Notes under the pieces: model-generated
Databases searched by the model: none
What the model saw: the letters and a program-made list of their open reading frames with translations, nothing else
What the model was told of the DNA's origin: nothing
NCBI GenBank assembly: GCA_964020155.1
Contig: OZ026546.1
Span: forward strand, 175,001 to 239,000
From: Chondrilla cf. caribensis
Taxonomy: Eukaryota; Porifera; Demospongiae; Chondrillida; Chondrillidae
Length of the DNA stretch: 64,000 bases
Direction of reading: 5' to 3'
Program-made: the position numbers and the translations under genes
Part shown: positions 12,435 to 25,881 of the stretch, piece by piece
Numbering within the stretch: the first letter of the stretch is position 1
How the letters are laid out: each line of letters starts with the position of its first letter

Positions 12435-15400
12435 TCATGGTACGTTGGAGGAGGGAGGTCCCACCGGTCCTTTGTGGTACTTGGTATCTGCTAACAGTAG
12501 TTTCCCCTTACTCCTGGGCTTCAGTGAACACAGCGCTAAGATCTTCTTGAAAAATGTTTCTCGAACACTTTTAGTTAATATCACAAAAAGTATCCCATTG
12601 AAGAACCCCTGTCCTGAATCCCCAACACCCTATTGAGAGAAGGATGAGGAGTTCTTGTGTGATGTAATATCTCTTGCACGCGACGTAACATACACAGTGT
12701 ATGATGCAATAGTTATCAAATGTGATGTAACATGTACAGTATATGATGCAATATCTACTACCATTGATGTAACAAGCACGGTGTATGATGCAATGTTCAT
12801 TGAATGTGATGCAACATGTACTGTATGTGATGTAATGCTTGGTCCAGCCAGTTCATACCTACCAACAAGCCCATACAGGGCAGAACAGGAAGGAATAGAC
12901 CAGCAAACCTAGGAATTAGCCACACGTCATTGAGCAACCACTGACCAATGAAATGCACAAGTTCAGTCCCACTCCAATTCCAAATTTAATGTTTGGAATT
13001 GAAACAACTCCACTGTTTTACATGTTTAAAGAGAATCCACTCAACAAGTGAATGTGTTGCTACGTTGACTAGCATAGAGCAGATAAAGAAGATGGGTTGT
13101 CTGTCCTTTCAAACAGGAATTGGAACACAACAATTTTTCATTGGTGGATCTCGGCTACGAATATTCATTAATTATTACTGTTGCCTTCTCCTTGAACTGT
13201 AGCAGCTGGAGAATTCCACTTATCTTACAGTTCAGCACGGTTACCATGGTAATACTTCACACTTTTCTTTGAATTTGTTCATACATTACAGGGTTCTCCC
13301 CATGATGTTTCCAAGGCATTGGGCTCATGTATCATCGGTGAGCAAGGAGTTTAAATGTTTGTTGTAAGTAATGACTGGATAGGTCTGTTGTAAGGTGTGA
13401 CTGGATAGGTCTATTGTAAGGTGTGACTGGATAGGTCTATTGTAAGGTGTGACTGGATAGGTCTATTGTAAGGTGTGACTGGATAGGTCTATTGTAAGGT
13501 GTGACTGGATAGGTCTATTGTAAGGTGTGACTGGATAGGTCTATTGTAAGGTGTGACTGGATAGGTCTATTGTAAGGTGTGACTGGATAGGTCTATTGTA
13601 AGGTGTGACTGGATAGGTCTGTTGTAAGGTGTGACTGGATAGGTCTATTGTAAGGTGTGACTGGATAGGTCTGTTGTAAGGTGTGACTGGATAGGTCTAT
13701 TGTAAGGGGTGACTGGATAGGTCTATTGTAAGGTGTGACTGGACAGGTCTGTTGTAAGGTGTGACTGGACAGGTCTGTTGTAAGGTGGTGGTTTGATTGG
13801 CATTTCTCAAACACAAAATGTTTACAACTGACAGCACAATCTAAAATTAATAGTAAATTGATGAAATGAAACAATTCCCCAGAAAACATGTTACCCTAAC
13901 AGCAGAGAGAATTCAGCATACACTACACTTGTCCAGATAGTTACATGCTGTACAAAGACTACTCCTGTATCATCCTTCTTCAATGCCATTGTTCTAAAGA
14001 GTGAGTACATTGTGCATGTGACATTAATAAAATGGAGGTGGGACCTGATGGAGGTGGGACCTGATGGGGGTGGGACCTGATGGAGGTGGGACCTGATGGA
14101 GGTGGGACCTGATGGAGGTGGGACCTGATGGGGGTGGGACCTGATGGAGGTGGGACCTGATGGAGGTGGGACCTGATGGAGGGTCTACTCAGTGATACCA
14201 GTGGCAATCGGCTCCCTTTAGCTAACCCTCTACTGAGGCGTGAGGATAGCGATCTAAACAGGAGGTTTAGCAGGCTCTCTAGGCATAGCGCTAGAGTTCA
14301 ATGACATAGAAGGGGCTGTGTATTAGTAGAGAAGGGGAGGACACTACATTAGGAGAGGTGTAAACTAATTGCTAAGTTTGCTAGATTGTCCCTTCCCATT
14401 CCACCCCCCATAGGTATTTGTTGGGATGATCTAGCCAGCTGGTCTATGTAATGCACAGACACACTACTGAATTAGTATGCAATGCAAACTGTGGAGGTCT
14501 GACGTGTATGATGCAATGATCATTTGGTGTTATGCAATACTTTAACATGGTTGCACAACAGTCACAGCTAAACAGGTGGTATTCACTCACTGATAAGTAA
14601 TACAGTGCTTTGATAGCAGCTGGGTTGACCCAGCAATAGGCGTCACTGTAGATGAAGATGATTCCTGTACAAATGGTCCATATCCTCAACAGCAGGAAGA
14701 TCACAGGAATGGCCATCAGCTTCATCTCTACTGACTTCCAAGATGACTTGACCACAGGAACAATGGGACTGGTTCCAACTTTCTTCTTATTACTCTGAAA
14801 CAGAAGTGAAACTGGGATTATACCATAGTGAAAAGTTGAAAATATTTACAATTAGAATAAGCACATTCAATGAGGTCCAGTAGATGAGGTCCAGTAGATG
14901 AGGCTGATATGATGAGGTGACCTCAACTAAAGTTAGGACATAAATACATACACTGGGATTGAGAGACAAGTAGTTTGAGACGGACATATAGACAATTTGA
15001 GACAGACAGACATATAGACAATTTGAGATACACGGACATATAGACAATTTGAGACAGACAGACATACAGACAATTTGAGACACACAGACATACAGGCACC
15101 TCAGAGTCAATCTGATACTTGGTAGCAATGACCAGTAGAGGGATCAGTATGATGGCCACGTACATCCACATGTCATAGCCGATGAGGTAGGGCAGGATGA
15201 ACCGCTCCTGAGTCTTGGAGTCAAACACGTCCACCGTACACCACCCAGAACTGAGGAACTTGTTTGAGCCAAGCAGACCAAGGGCGTAGAAGTACATGGA
15301 GATGAAACAGGGCAAGAGGTACCCTACGAGGTACAGCCCCACTGTGAGAGCACGCATCATTCGAGACCTCGGGTGCAGTCTAATGGTGATGACCTTGAAG

Positions 15401-15783
15401 TACAGGTATATGGCCAGACCAATCGTCCACAGCACAGACCCTGTGGTTCCATATATGGCAAACCAACCATCTGTGGTACATGCGTTCCTCAAGTATGCGT
15501 TTTGTGGGTCCTCACGCATTTTTGTGTCGAAATCCACAGCTGCTCCTATCAGATTGGCTATCGAGTACGTGAGGTCCATGACGGAGATGTGTACTAGGAT
15601 TTCTCTAGCTTTGGTTCGGACGGATTTGATCAAAATGTACGATAAAATGATCAACAACGAACCGAGTGAAGATAGTATGCACATTATGATGGCCAAGGCA
15701 GCCGAAGCGTCCTGTTCCGCTGGGTTTATCTCTCCTGGCTGGAGAATGGGGCTCAGACATCCTTCTGGGAGCACGGGGTCCAT
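12435..15783 (-). CDS. GPR157-like seven-transmembrane receptor, copy 2
   Basis: Second member of the receptor group. Exons 15100-15783, 14591-14794 and 12435-12629, all phase 0, give 360 residues. The last exon lies almost 2 kb beyond the second and is easily missed: it opens GVGDSGQGFFNGILF, the span-7 signature shared with copies 1 and 3. Cys102 and Cys182 (SGWC) are the conserved pair. Spans 1-5 fall near residues 28-53, 61-84, 106-132, 142-168 and 198-222; span 6 is in exon 2 (LMAIPVIFLLLRIWTICTGI). The 1961-bp second intron holds three minisatellites. The start codon is preceded by only 60 bp shared with copy 3 on the other strand. Confidence 0.87.
12681..12850. repeat. 42-bp repeat, four diverged copies
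   Basis: Four copies of a unit containing gatgtaacat and gtatgatgcaat, spaced 42 bp, in intron 2 of receptor copy 2. Confidence 0.8.
13362..13790. repeat. 26-bp minisatellite, about 16 copies
   Basis: Near-identical copies of a unit containing ggataggtctattgtaaggt in intron 2 of receptor copy 2. High identity suggests recent expansion. Confidence 0.95.
14035..14178. repeat. 16-bp minisatellite (ggaggtgggacctgat)
   Basis: Nine copies, differing mainly by gga/ggg, in intron 2 of receptor copy 2. Confidence 0.95.
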
Positions 15784-15843
15784 TTTGTACTCACGTGACC
15801 ACAATTCGTAACCTGAACACAGCTGACTGTCACAAGACAAAAA
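15784..15843. promoter_or_regulatory. 60-bp divergent promoter between two receptor genes
   Basis: The start codons of receptor copies 2 and 3 face away from each other with 60 bp between. The interval carries a perfect palindromic E-box, TCACGTGA, at 15791-15798, and no TATA box. Both 5'UTRs must be very short or overlap the opposite coding exon, unless unseen upstream exons exist. A role in coregulation is inference. Confidence 0.55.
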
Positions 15844-17486
<1,643 letters not shown>

Positions 17487-18629
17487 AATACCTAACAGGG
17501 TTGTGGTGTGTGTGTCATGTGATGTGTGTGTCATGTGGTGTGTGTGTCATGTGATGTGTGTGTACTTCATGTATTGTGGTTCATGTCATCAATTTCTCAC
17601 ATCAAGAATCTCATCGTCATCACCAATATTGATCCTCCTTGGAGTTGTTGGTTGATCTCTATACACAGTGACTGTTCTCTATACACAGTGACTGTTCTCT
17701 ATACATAGTGACTGTTCTCTATACACAGTGACTGTTTCATTCTGTGTTATACTTACGAGGAATGTGTTTGAGTATTGTCGTTTGTTATTTTGTTGTCTCA
17801 ATCAACAAATTAAACTGCTTTTGTATTTTTGATTCAATTTAAAATAATAAATTGTTTGTTATAATTTCGAGTAAATTATTAATGTACTTAGAAAGGTGTA
17901 ATCAAGAATTACTGCTACTAATGCACCTATACTGTACTATCTGGCTTTACCAGGCGGGTGGTCATACTGGTATGAGAGTGTATGTAGTGTTACCTCGATG
18001 GTCTGCACCTGCTGATCCCTGTACATCAAACCTCAATATTCTGACCCTAGTGTGATCACACTTTTATAAAAATTCACATGTACATGCACAGTGGTGAGTG
18101 GCAGGAGGAGAAAGTGTAGAAAGTATCGTACATGACCTTCGGGACATCCATGTACATGACCCTCAGGACATTCATGTACATGACCCTCAGGACATTCATG
18201 TACTGTACATGACCCTCAGGACATTCATGTACATGACCCTCAGGACATTCATGTACATGACCCTCAGGACGTTCATGTACATGACCCTCAGGACGTTCAT
18301 GTACATGACCCTCAGGACGTTCATGCAAAGTGGAATGTTGCAGACATACAATATGTCCTACTTGCCATGCTCTATCTCAAGACTACGTTTAGTCATGCAA
18401 CATTGCACTTGTTGGGAAGTTGTTGAATACCATGATAAATAGTAAAACCAAACTGTGAAAAGAGTGATATTTCAGTCTGTGATATAATTATATATATCAT
18501 ACATTTGAGTGTACATGGATACAGACAAGACATTGCAATACGTACAATATGTACATGTATGTATGTAGAATATGCTGTATTCACACCAAATGTGTGTGTG
18601 CTTAGCTGTTTGATAGCCTCATTCGACTG
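17487..18629. other. Intergenic region with two minisatellites
   Basis: Holds the 3'UTR of receptor copy 3. It has four copies of gactgttctctatacacagt (about 17660-17740) and eight copies of a 24-bp unit containing catgtacatgaccctcagga (about 18130-18326). No exon recognised. Confidence 0.75.
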
Positions 18630-21014
18630 TTAGCTGTTTGAGGTTTGTGTATTTATGCTACTTAGCAAATTAGTGACCTCGTCTGCATCACCATGACGAC
18701 CACATTTAGTATGATAACGAATAGACTTGTTACCAAACTCTATAGCCTTTTGCCTGTCACCTGAGTTGATGTAGCCATGGCAACGGATCTGATAGTAATA
18801 TGCCCAATCAGCGTACTCAAAGTACTTTCTGGCATTTTGCATGTTATCCAGAATCCGATTGGCTGCCGACAGTTTCTCACCAGCCATTGTATTCTGTTCA
18901 CGGGATAGGTAATAGTCGGCCATCTTCATTTTGAACATGGCTGCTTCCAGGACCGTTCTAACCAAGAACTCTTGACAGGACGATGAAGAAGACATTACGA
19001 GTGCTCTCTCATGTTGAGTGTCCAGTTCCTTGAGCTTGTCTTCGGACAATTTGTCCTTGTTAATTTGATACTCCAGTCTAGCGTAGTAGGACTCTGCCTG
19101 GACTGGGCCTAAATCCCCCTCAATTTGTCGTCCATAATGTACCCCCTCGCTAGCGTGTTCTTTAGCAGCGGCCATGTTCTTCACCCTCTTCTGACACCAG
19201 ACTAGTCTGTAGTGGAGGTTGCACTTGTGGAACAGCGGGTTCTCACACTGGGAGCTGTCACACCACAGCAAGCACTTCTTCAGTATTGGGATGGCTTCAC
19301 TGGAGGAGGGTAGAACTGCTTGTATACCGGTTAGTCTCAGGTCGAGAGGAAGAATGTTGTTTCTGAGTAGTTTACGGGCCATTGTCATGGCTTCATTGGA
19401 TGCCGATGTTCTCAGCTTTCTCATTTGAAGCATAAAACATCGTGTCTTCTTCGACCTCAGAATACGTGTTGGTCTGACTCTGGATAGTGGCAGGCTAGGT
19501 ACTAGGCACTGCTGGGTGTGAGGGATGGTGGTGCCTGGTGATGGGTGCTGGGTGTGAGGGATGGTGGTGCCTGGTGATGGGTGCTGGGTGTGAGGGAGGG
19601 TGGTGTCTGGTGAGGGTGATGGGTGCTTGGTGTGAGGGAGGGTGATGGGTACGGAGTGTCCTGATGGGACTCCAACATAAGATATCGAAGATGACACGTA
19701 ATGAGCATTGGAGGTGGAGACATCTTGTGAGCGTGGTGGGCGGGTCTGAATGTTGTGGATGTTCTGTAATAGTGACAGTGGTAGAAGATCTGATCTATCC
19801 TCGTTACTGCTGCATAAGTAGTGAGCTTTTCCCATGAGCATGAAGATCTCTGCTGTTATGGGGTCATCCTCTTCATCATCGCTCCCTTGATGGAGCTTAC
19901 TTTGTCCTTGTTCCTGAAGCAAGGAGTGGGAGGTTGACGCAGAAGGCATTGGTGATAGTGGAATGAGTTCTACATCAGTTGTCTCATTCTTGCAGCAAGA
20001 TGAAGGGTGAACTTTAATTAGAGTTGAAGCACATCCATCACTTGATTTATATGTAGTCTTTGAGTGGTAATTGTCTGGAGTGGTTGTTATGGAGATTGGC
20101 TCAGTGATCCCTGTGTAGGGGGATTTCCCTGCAGGGTGTGGTAGTTTCCCCTTGTACACTGGATCAGGAAGACCAACGGTGCAACTGTCAGCTTCACTGT
20201 GCAGACCAATATTGTCCGTCTCACACAATTTCAACCTCTTTGGTGGTGGATCGGCTAGTGGTCCATTAACTCCTGATTCATTGGACGGAGGCAACAACTG
20301 ATTGTCACTTTGGTTGGAGATGAAGGGAGGTGTGCTCACATGAAAAGAACTATAGTAGTTCTTCCCCTCATTGTTAGTACAGTAATCGGACGGGTAGGAT
20401 TGATAGTGAGGGGTTCGGCTGTAATAGCCATCAATGATGATGTTGTTACTATGGTTACAAACTGCCTGGTAGTCATGTGGTCCATTACCTTTCATGTAGG
20501 CTCCACCCCCGATGTGACCATGCCCATCCTTGAAGACCTCTCCTCCATTGTGACCACACCCATCCTTGTTGGCCCCGCCCCCATTGTGACCACACCCATT
20601 GCCTGCTGGTGGTCTCTTCCTCCCGGTAGCATTACTGATGTAGTTCAATATGAGGTCACCAAGGTGATGGTGGATGGGAACCGCTGCTTGAGAAGGTCCT
20701 GATGTGGTCTTCAAGTGGTGCCCAAATGCCTCTAGAACTTCCAGTTCTTGTGTCTTCAAGTAATCGATAAGAACCACTCTCTTCCAAACTGGTTCTTTTG
20801 CTTCATTTAATTCACTTTTGACCTCCAGTGGAATGATCCCAGCTGTATGCAGGCTCCCAATGATAGGTGGTACTTCTAGAGAATTGAGTTGATCTGAGAA
20901 GTGGTCCAGGATAGCCTCTGAACTAACAGCAAATGGGGGCCCTACAGATATGGCTTGTGATCTCGTTTCCATGGTGATGGTCTTCTGACTATAATCAGAA
21001 ATGATAGAAGTCAT
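18630..21014 (-). CDS. CARD-like protein with TPR-like helical C-terminus, single exon
   Basis: An uninterrupted 794-codon frame, unusual in this intron-rich window. Residues about 34-104 show the helix pattern of a CARD (LDHFSDQLNSLEV, then a GIIPLEVKSEL turn and VLIDYLKTQELEVLEAF), comparable with the CARD exon at 26402-26682. Residues about 105-560 are low complexity, with His/Gly-rich (GCGHNGG) and Pro/Thr-rich (PSPGTTIPHTQH) repeats. Residues about 560-794 are a helical array with degenerate TPR spacing (LEYQINKDKLSEDKL; ADWAYYYQIRCHGYINSGD). CARDs recruit partners by homotypic contact, so a scaffold role in death-fold signalling is inferred. No named orthologue was recognised. It heads a cluster of death-fold genes on the same strand. 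Lack of introns could mean retrotransposed origin. Confidence 0.75.
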   Translation of the reverse strand: MTSIISDYSQKTITMETRSQAISVGPPFAVSSEAILDHFSDQLNSLEVPPIIGSLHTAGIIPLEVKSELNEAKEPVWKRVVLIDYLKTQELEVLEAFGHHLKTTSGPSQAAVPIHHHLGDLILNYISNATGRKRPPAGNGCGHNGGGANKDGCGHNGGEVFKDGHGHIGGGAYMKGNGPHDYQAVCNHSNNIIIDGYYSRTPHYQSYPSDYCTNNEGKNYYSSFHVSTPPFISNQSDNQLLPPSNESGVNGPLADPPPKRLKLCETDNIGLHSEADSCTVGLPDPVYKGKLPHPAGKSPYTGITEPISITTTPDNYHSKTTYKSSDGCASTLIKVHPSSCCKNETTDVELIPLSPMPSASTSHSLLQEQGQSKLHQGSDDEEDDPITAEIFMLMGKAHYLCSSNEDRSDLLPLSLLQNIHNIQTRPPRSQDVSTSNAHYVSSSISYVGVPSGHSVPITLPHTKHPSPSPDTTLPHTQHPSPGTTIPHTQHPSPGTTIPHTQQCLVPSLPLSRVRPTRILRSKKTRCFMLQMRKLRTSASNEAMTMARKLLRNNILPLDLRLTGIQAVLPSSSEAIPILKKCLLWCDSSQCENPLFHKCNLHYRLVWCQKRVKNMAAAKEHASEGVHYGRQIEGDLGPVQAESYYARLEYQINKDKLSEDKLKELDTQHERALVMSSSSSCQEFLVRTVLEAAMFKMKMADYYLSREQNTMAGEKLSAANRILDNMQNARKYFEYADWAYYYQIRCHGYINSGDRQKAIEFGNKSIRYHTKCGRHGDADEVTNLLSSINTQTSNS

Positions 21015-21740
21015 TATTCACTGAGAGTACCTTGTGCATGTAGTTATTTGTAGAAGCAATTACATTGGTTGAATGATGTCATGCGTGCTTATGTAACTGC
21101 ACACATATACAATTGCACACATGTATATTATGCACGTACATGCAAGTGCAAACTGTATAATATACTTATTATGGTTTTAGTATTGTTGCTATTGATGGAA
21201 TGCCCACATGTGATGTTGTAGATCCCCAACAGTTGAGGTTGCACTATAGCTAGTGTCATGTGAGTGCTTTGGGTATTTGAAAATGATGTGATCATGTGAA
21301 AATTCCTGTGGCTTATTGATTGTATCTTGGTTGTACCTGTGGAGTGTTTTTCAATGCATTGGTTTTAGTTTCAACCTTCTACAAATGTCATGTTGTTCAC
21401 TGGCTGTGTACTGTGTGTCAGGTCACGAGGCCACTCGCATGTCTCCTTCCACTGCCTGGAATGAGGGACAAGGCACTGTTTGAGGAATGCCTCCACTCTC
21501 ATCAGGGGCAAGAATTATCATGCCAACTACAGCAAACCTTCAGTGCAATCTGCCCACAAACAACATATCAGCTAACAACAACCTCATACTAAGTAAGACT
21601 GACCGCCTAATCTCAACTGGTCACTAGACTAGTAAAGTTAACCATAATGTGTGACCAGTGATGTCCTTGAGATGTACATTAGCAATTATTACTAAGTTTC
21701 AGATTAGATGTCTTTGAGCCTTTACACTTTGAATAATCAA

Positions 21741-21917
21741 CATAGGCGGAGGAATGGTTTGGCAAGTGGGGGGGCCTAAAGGCCATGGTGCTGAACTCAT
21801 GATTAATATTGCACTTGCGTCCATGCATGTAATACTCTACATAGACATTCTTGGCCCCACAATTGTGATGAGTGGGGGGCCATGGCCCCCCTGGCCCCCC
21901 CTGTTCCGCCGCCTATG
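21741..21917. mobile_element. 177-bp MITE-like element with terminal inverted repeats
   Basis: The ends are cataggcggaggaa and ttccgccgcctatg, inverted repeats matching at 13 of 14 positions. The flanks carry a 5-bp direct repeat ATCAA at 21736-21740 and 21918-21922. A G-run near the left end and C-runs near the right add to the symmetry. No coding capacity. The superfamily is not assigned. Confidence 0.7.
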
Positions 21918-22204
21918 ATCAATATTAAAGTCAGAACTCTATGTGCCTATCAGAATTTTAAATTTGACTTCGATATTGAGTTGTCATTTTTAATTACTAA
22001 TAACTGCTTTCATTCTAAATATTATTCTAATTTTTCATTTTTTTTCTTTTTGTATCCTTTGTTCACTGTATACCTAGCACAGTAGCCTCTGGTTAAAGGC
22101 CTTCCCTTAGATATTATAACCATAACCATAAGCACTGCACTACACACACTTCACCCTATTAGGCTCACTTGGTGGACACTATATACCATTCCAGTAGTCT
22201 ATAC

Positions 22205-22535
22205 CACTCACTCACCTAGTCTCCCAACCTGTACAACCACTCACTCACCTAATGTCCCAACCTGTACAACCATCCACTCACCTAGTATCCCAACCTGTAC
22301 AACCACCCACTCACCTAGTCTCCCAACCTGTACAACCACCCACTCACCTAGTCTCCCAACCTGTACAACCACTCACTCACCTAGTCTCCCAACCTGTACA
22401 ACCACTCACTCACCTAGTATCCCAACCTGTACAACCACTCACTCACCTAGTCTCCCAACCTGTACAACCACTCACTCACCTAGTATCCCAACCTGTACAA
22501 CCACTCACTCACCTAGTATCCTAACCTATACAACC
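22205..22535. repeat. 33-bp minisatellite, about ten copies
   Basis: Units contain cccaacctgtacaaccactc and cacctagt. Because 33 is divisible by three, a reading frame stays open through it, but there is no other sign of coding. Confidence 0.94.
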
Positions 22536-22823
22536 ACTCACTCCCTACCTGTGATAGTTACTGTTCTAATCTCTCAAACTGTCAATCTGATCTTATTTGC
22601 CTTTTGAGTCACCAGGGCTTCCACTTCAAGTATCCCCTCCAAGTCTCAGGACATAATTCTTTACACTACAGATTCCCCCGTCATAGAGCTACTAAGTATT
22701 GTGTCCTATTCTGAAACTGAATTACTGACTCAGCAAACATGGTAGTGCTGAGGGTTGCAACTGGAATACACTCCACTACACACCACTTTCCTACAAGAGG
22801 TGTAATTACTACAACTAATAGAT

Positions 22824-22869
<46 letters not shown>

Positions 22870-23186
22870 CACATGTGAGCATATTAATTATCACAGATTA
22901 CAAACATAATGACCAATGTAGCTATATAGCTATTCATGTATACACAACATCTGTATTCATGAAACTCAATGAAGTAACAACACTGCTGAAAGTAGTGTAC
23001 AGTATTGTATGACCATGCCAATGGTGTGATAGCCATCAAATATGTCAGTCCATGGACCAAGGAAACAGACTTAGACATATTCGCGCCAATTATGCCATAT
23101 TGTAATGAGCATGCGCAATAGCACGTGCATGTGAACTCTTTAGCGTACGACCTGTATACGTGCGTCCATCGGTTGTTACGAACAAG

Positions 23187-23560
23187 ATGCCGAAGGTAGG
23201 CACATTCGTTGATGCACCTCAGTACCCATCGCTTCTGTAGGAAAGATGGTTTACGCTCTAGATAGTACCTGCTGGTTGTCGTGTAACTCTCTATAGTAGA
23301 TTCTTATCGAGTATTTCTTTATTCGTTATTCAACTTTCATTCAGGTAATGCTTCATTATACCTTGGAAGGCACTACAACTGTCATAGCTACGTTGATGGT
23401 TAACATAGCTACGCTGGACTTCATAAGACACGGTCTACCTGGTGCACCGGAGAATTTCGAGATAACCAAACTGGAAACCAGAGATGGGACGGAACTGACC
23501 GATGGAAAAGCAGCTCCTCCAGAGATAGTGTACGTCGTTGGCAAGAACAAGGGAACTTGA
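23187..23560 (+). CDS. 74-residue conserved-in-duplicate protein, function unknown
   Basis: Two exons: 23187-23195 (Met-Pro-Lys, donor gtaggc) and 23345-23560 (acceptor ttcattcag, starting V-M-L-H-Y), joining in phase 0. The chain is acidic and globular-looking, with DFIRHGLPGAPENFE and PPEIVYVVGKN segments. It has no signal peptide or membrane span, and no family is recognised. Evidence that it is real: good splice sites, a start in a fair context, and only a few coding changes against the second copy at 39575 over the shared part. The second copy lacks this exon 1 and the C-terminal coding end, so this is the only intact copy. Confidence 0.6.
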
Positions 23561-24524
23561 GACGATGTCTGTTCGTTTAGTGCCCGTGTGTCCCGGTGTG
23601 TCCGTGTTGTGTTTAGTTGATTGTGTTGTTTTAGGACGACAAGTTTTGGAAAGAGTACATCTGCTATTTTTGTTGCAGTAAATTCATTGTGTCATTTTCT
23701 GCTTATAAATGTTGTCTGTCTGTACATGTTTAACTGTTTCCACTGGAATATTATATCCATGCACTCAATATGCAAAGCGTTTTTTTGTAAACACAATGGA
23801 ATAATACACTATATATTTTTTGAATTATGATTTGATTGATGAGGTATCTACCGATGTGGTGGTGTAGTATCTGAAGTGTCTCAAATGTAGCTCTTAAGTA
23901 TCTCACAGCCAGCCCTTACCCTCATTGCTTCTTAGGATGAAGTTGGAAAGGCTTTCCCACTTCTGATCTAGGAAATGGGAAGGGAAAAAGGCTGACTATG
24001 GGAGTAGTCCTTGGGGTGTACATGTGTGTTACCTGTGTCAGTTGAACCCTCGGTAGGCTGTGGTGACCATGCAGTATAAACTACATATGGCTTGTCACCA
24101 TGAGGTCTGTACTGTAGGTCTCTCGATGTGTACTTACACACGATATTGTGCTCCTGTAAGAGTCATCTGGACCCTGGATAGGTTGTGGTGACCAGCAGCG
24201 GTAGTCCAGGTTCCATTCCTATACCCAGTATATTATGGCATGATGCATGCATGTCAAGTGCATGTCACTGTGGTGGTACTGGTGTACGCACTTAACCATA
24301 TAGATCCACATGGTATACATATTGTGTACGTATTGCATAGTAGAGCTACTATATTATCACAATAGTATTGTATGTTATCATGTATGTGTAATTTAAAATG
24401 TACAATCATTATAATGGACAAATTCAACACAAGTGTTTGAAGTAATTTGATTGGAGAAATGTAAACTTGATAAAAATATCAGATAAACAAATAAATATTA
24501 TAATTTTATAAATTATTATTCTCT

Positions 24525-24555
24525 CCATATGGAGAGAGAACATAATATACAATAC
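24525..24555. other. Palindrome at the end of the 23-bp array, copy A
   Basis: A perfect inverted repeat, TCTCTCCATATGGAGAGA, flanked by AT-rich DNA just beyond the minisatellite. It is retained in copy B at about 40860-40880. As RNA it would form a short hairpin; function unknown. Confidence 0.6.
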
Positions 24556-24605
24556 AAATACAAACACATGTGTCTGTGTCTCTCAATATGGATATGTACA
24601 GAGAG

Positions 24606-25560
24606 TATTGCCTTGGTGGAGCAGAGGGTGTGGTCCTGGTAGAGCAGAGGATGTGGTCTTGGTAGAGCAGAGGGTGTGGTCTCGATAGAGCAGAGGGTGT
24701 GGTTTCGGTAGAGCAGAGGGTGTGGTCTCGTTAGAGCAGAGGGTGTGGTCTTGATAGAGCAGAGGGCGTGGTCTTGGTAGAGCAGAGGGCGTGGTCTTGG
24801 TAGAGCAGAGAGCGTGGTCTTGGTAGAGCAGAGGGTGTGGTCTTGGTAGAGCAGAGGGTGTGGTCTTGATAGAGCAGAGGGTGTGGTCTTGGTAGAACAG
24901 AGGGTGTGGTCTTGATAGAGCAGAGGGTGTGGTCTTGGTAGAGCAGAGGGTGTGGTCTTGGTGGAACAGAGGGTGTGGTCTTGGTAGAGCAGAGGGCGTG
25001 GTCTTGATAGAGCAGAGGGTGTGGTCTTGGTAGAGCAGAGGGTGTGGTCTTGGTAGAGCAGAGGGCGTGGTCTTGGTAGAGCAGAGGGTGTGGTCTTGAT
25101 AGAGCAGAGGGGGTGGTTTCGGTAGAACAGAGGGTGTGGTCTTGGTAGAGCAGAGGGTGTGGTCTTGATAGAGCAGAGGGTGTGGTCTTGGTAGAGCAGA
25201 GGGTGTGGCATTGGTAGAGCAGAGGGCGTGGTCTTGGTAGAGCAGAGGGTGTGGTCTTGATAGAGCAGAGGGTGTGGATTCGGTAGAGCAGAGGGTGTGG
25301 TCGTGGTAGAACAGAGGGTGTGGTCTTGGTAGAACAGAGGGTGTGGTCCTGGTAGAACAGAGGGTGTGGTCCTGGTAGAACAGAGGGTGTGGTCCTGGTA
25401 GAGCAGAGGGTGTGGTCGTGGTAGAACAGAGGATGTGGTCTCGGTAGAACAGTGGGTGTGGTCCTGGTAGAGCAGAGGGTGTGGCCTTGGTAGAGCAGAG
25501 GGTGTGGTCTTGGTAGAGCAGAGAGTGTGGTCCTGGTGGCAGGGTGGGTGTGGTCCTGGT
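24606..25560. repeat. 23-bp minisatellite array, copy A (about 41 units)
   Basis: Tandem units containing tggtcttggtagagcagagg, varying at a few fixed positions. The unit length is not a multiple of three and holds no stop in any minus frame, so a 23-residue repeat is open in all three frames. It lies downstream of the ankyrin gene's stop codon, so at most it is transcribed as 3'UTR. Confidence 0.95.
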
Positions 25561-25881
25561 GGCAGGGTGGGTGTGGTCCTGACATAGGTGTGGATATGAT
25601 TCTGGTGTGGTCCTGGTAGAGACTATAATGATGCATCCTGTGATAGGAGTAACACACGATTGTGAAGTGAGGTACGTATTGTAGAACTGACACAGGACCA
25701 CAAGTACATTACAATGACCACCTACTTGAGAAGAACGAGAGAGTTCTTGAATGACGTTCTTCACACCTTTCTTCCAGTTCATAGTTCCCTACCTCATTAA
25801 AGAGTGTCTTAAGATCTCATGGTGGCCATGTTTCTAACAACTACTTCACATCCTGGAACTGGTTGTGGTATGATAGTAATT

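Larger units (their letters stand above)
21015..23186. other. Intergenic region with a MITE-like element and a 33-bp minisatellite
   Basis: Two genes diverge from here. Apart from the short element at 21741-21917, the 33-bp array at 22205-22535 and a (GT)n run at 22827-22862, the sequence is unique and no convincing exon is seen. The last ~30 bp would be the 5'UTR of the 74-aa gene. Confidence 0.6.

Noticed and set aside
24583..25782. 399-codon open frame through the 23-bp array, copy A
   Set aside because: The repeat is open in all three frames by composition. The frame starts in unique sequence with no family similarity and lies beyond the ankyrin gene's stop codon.
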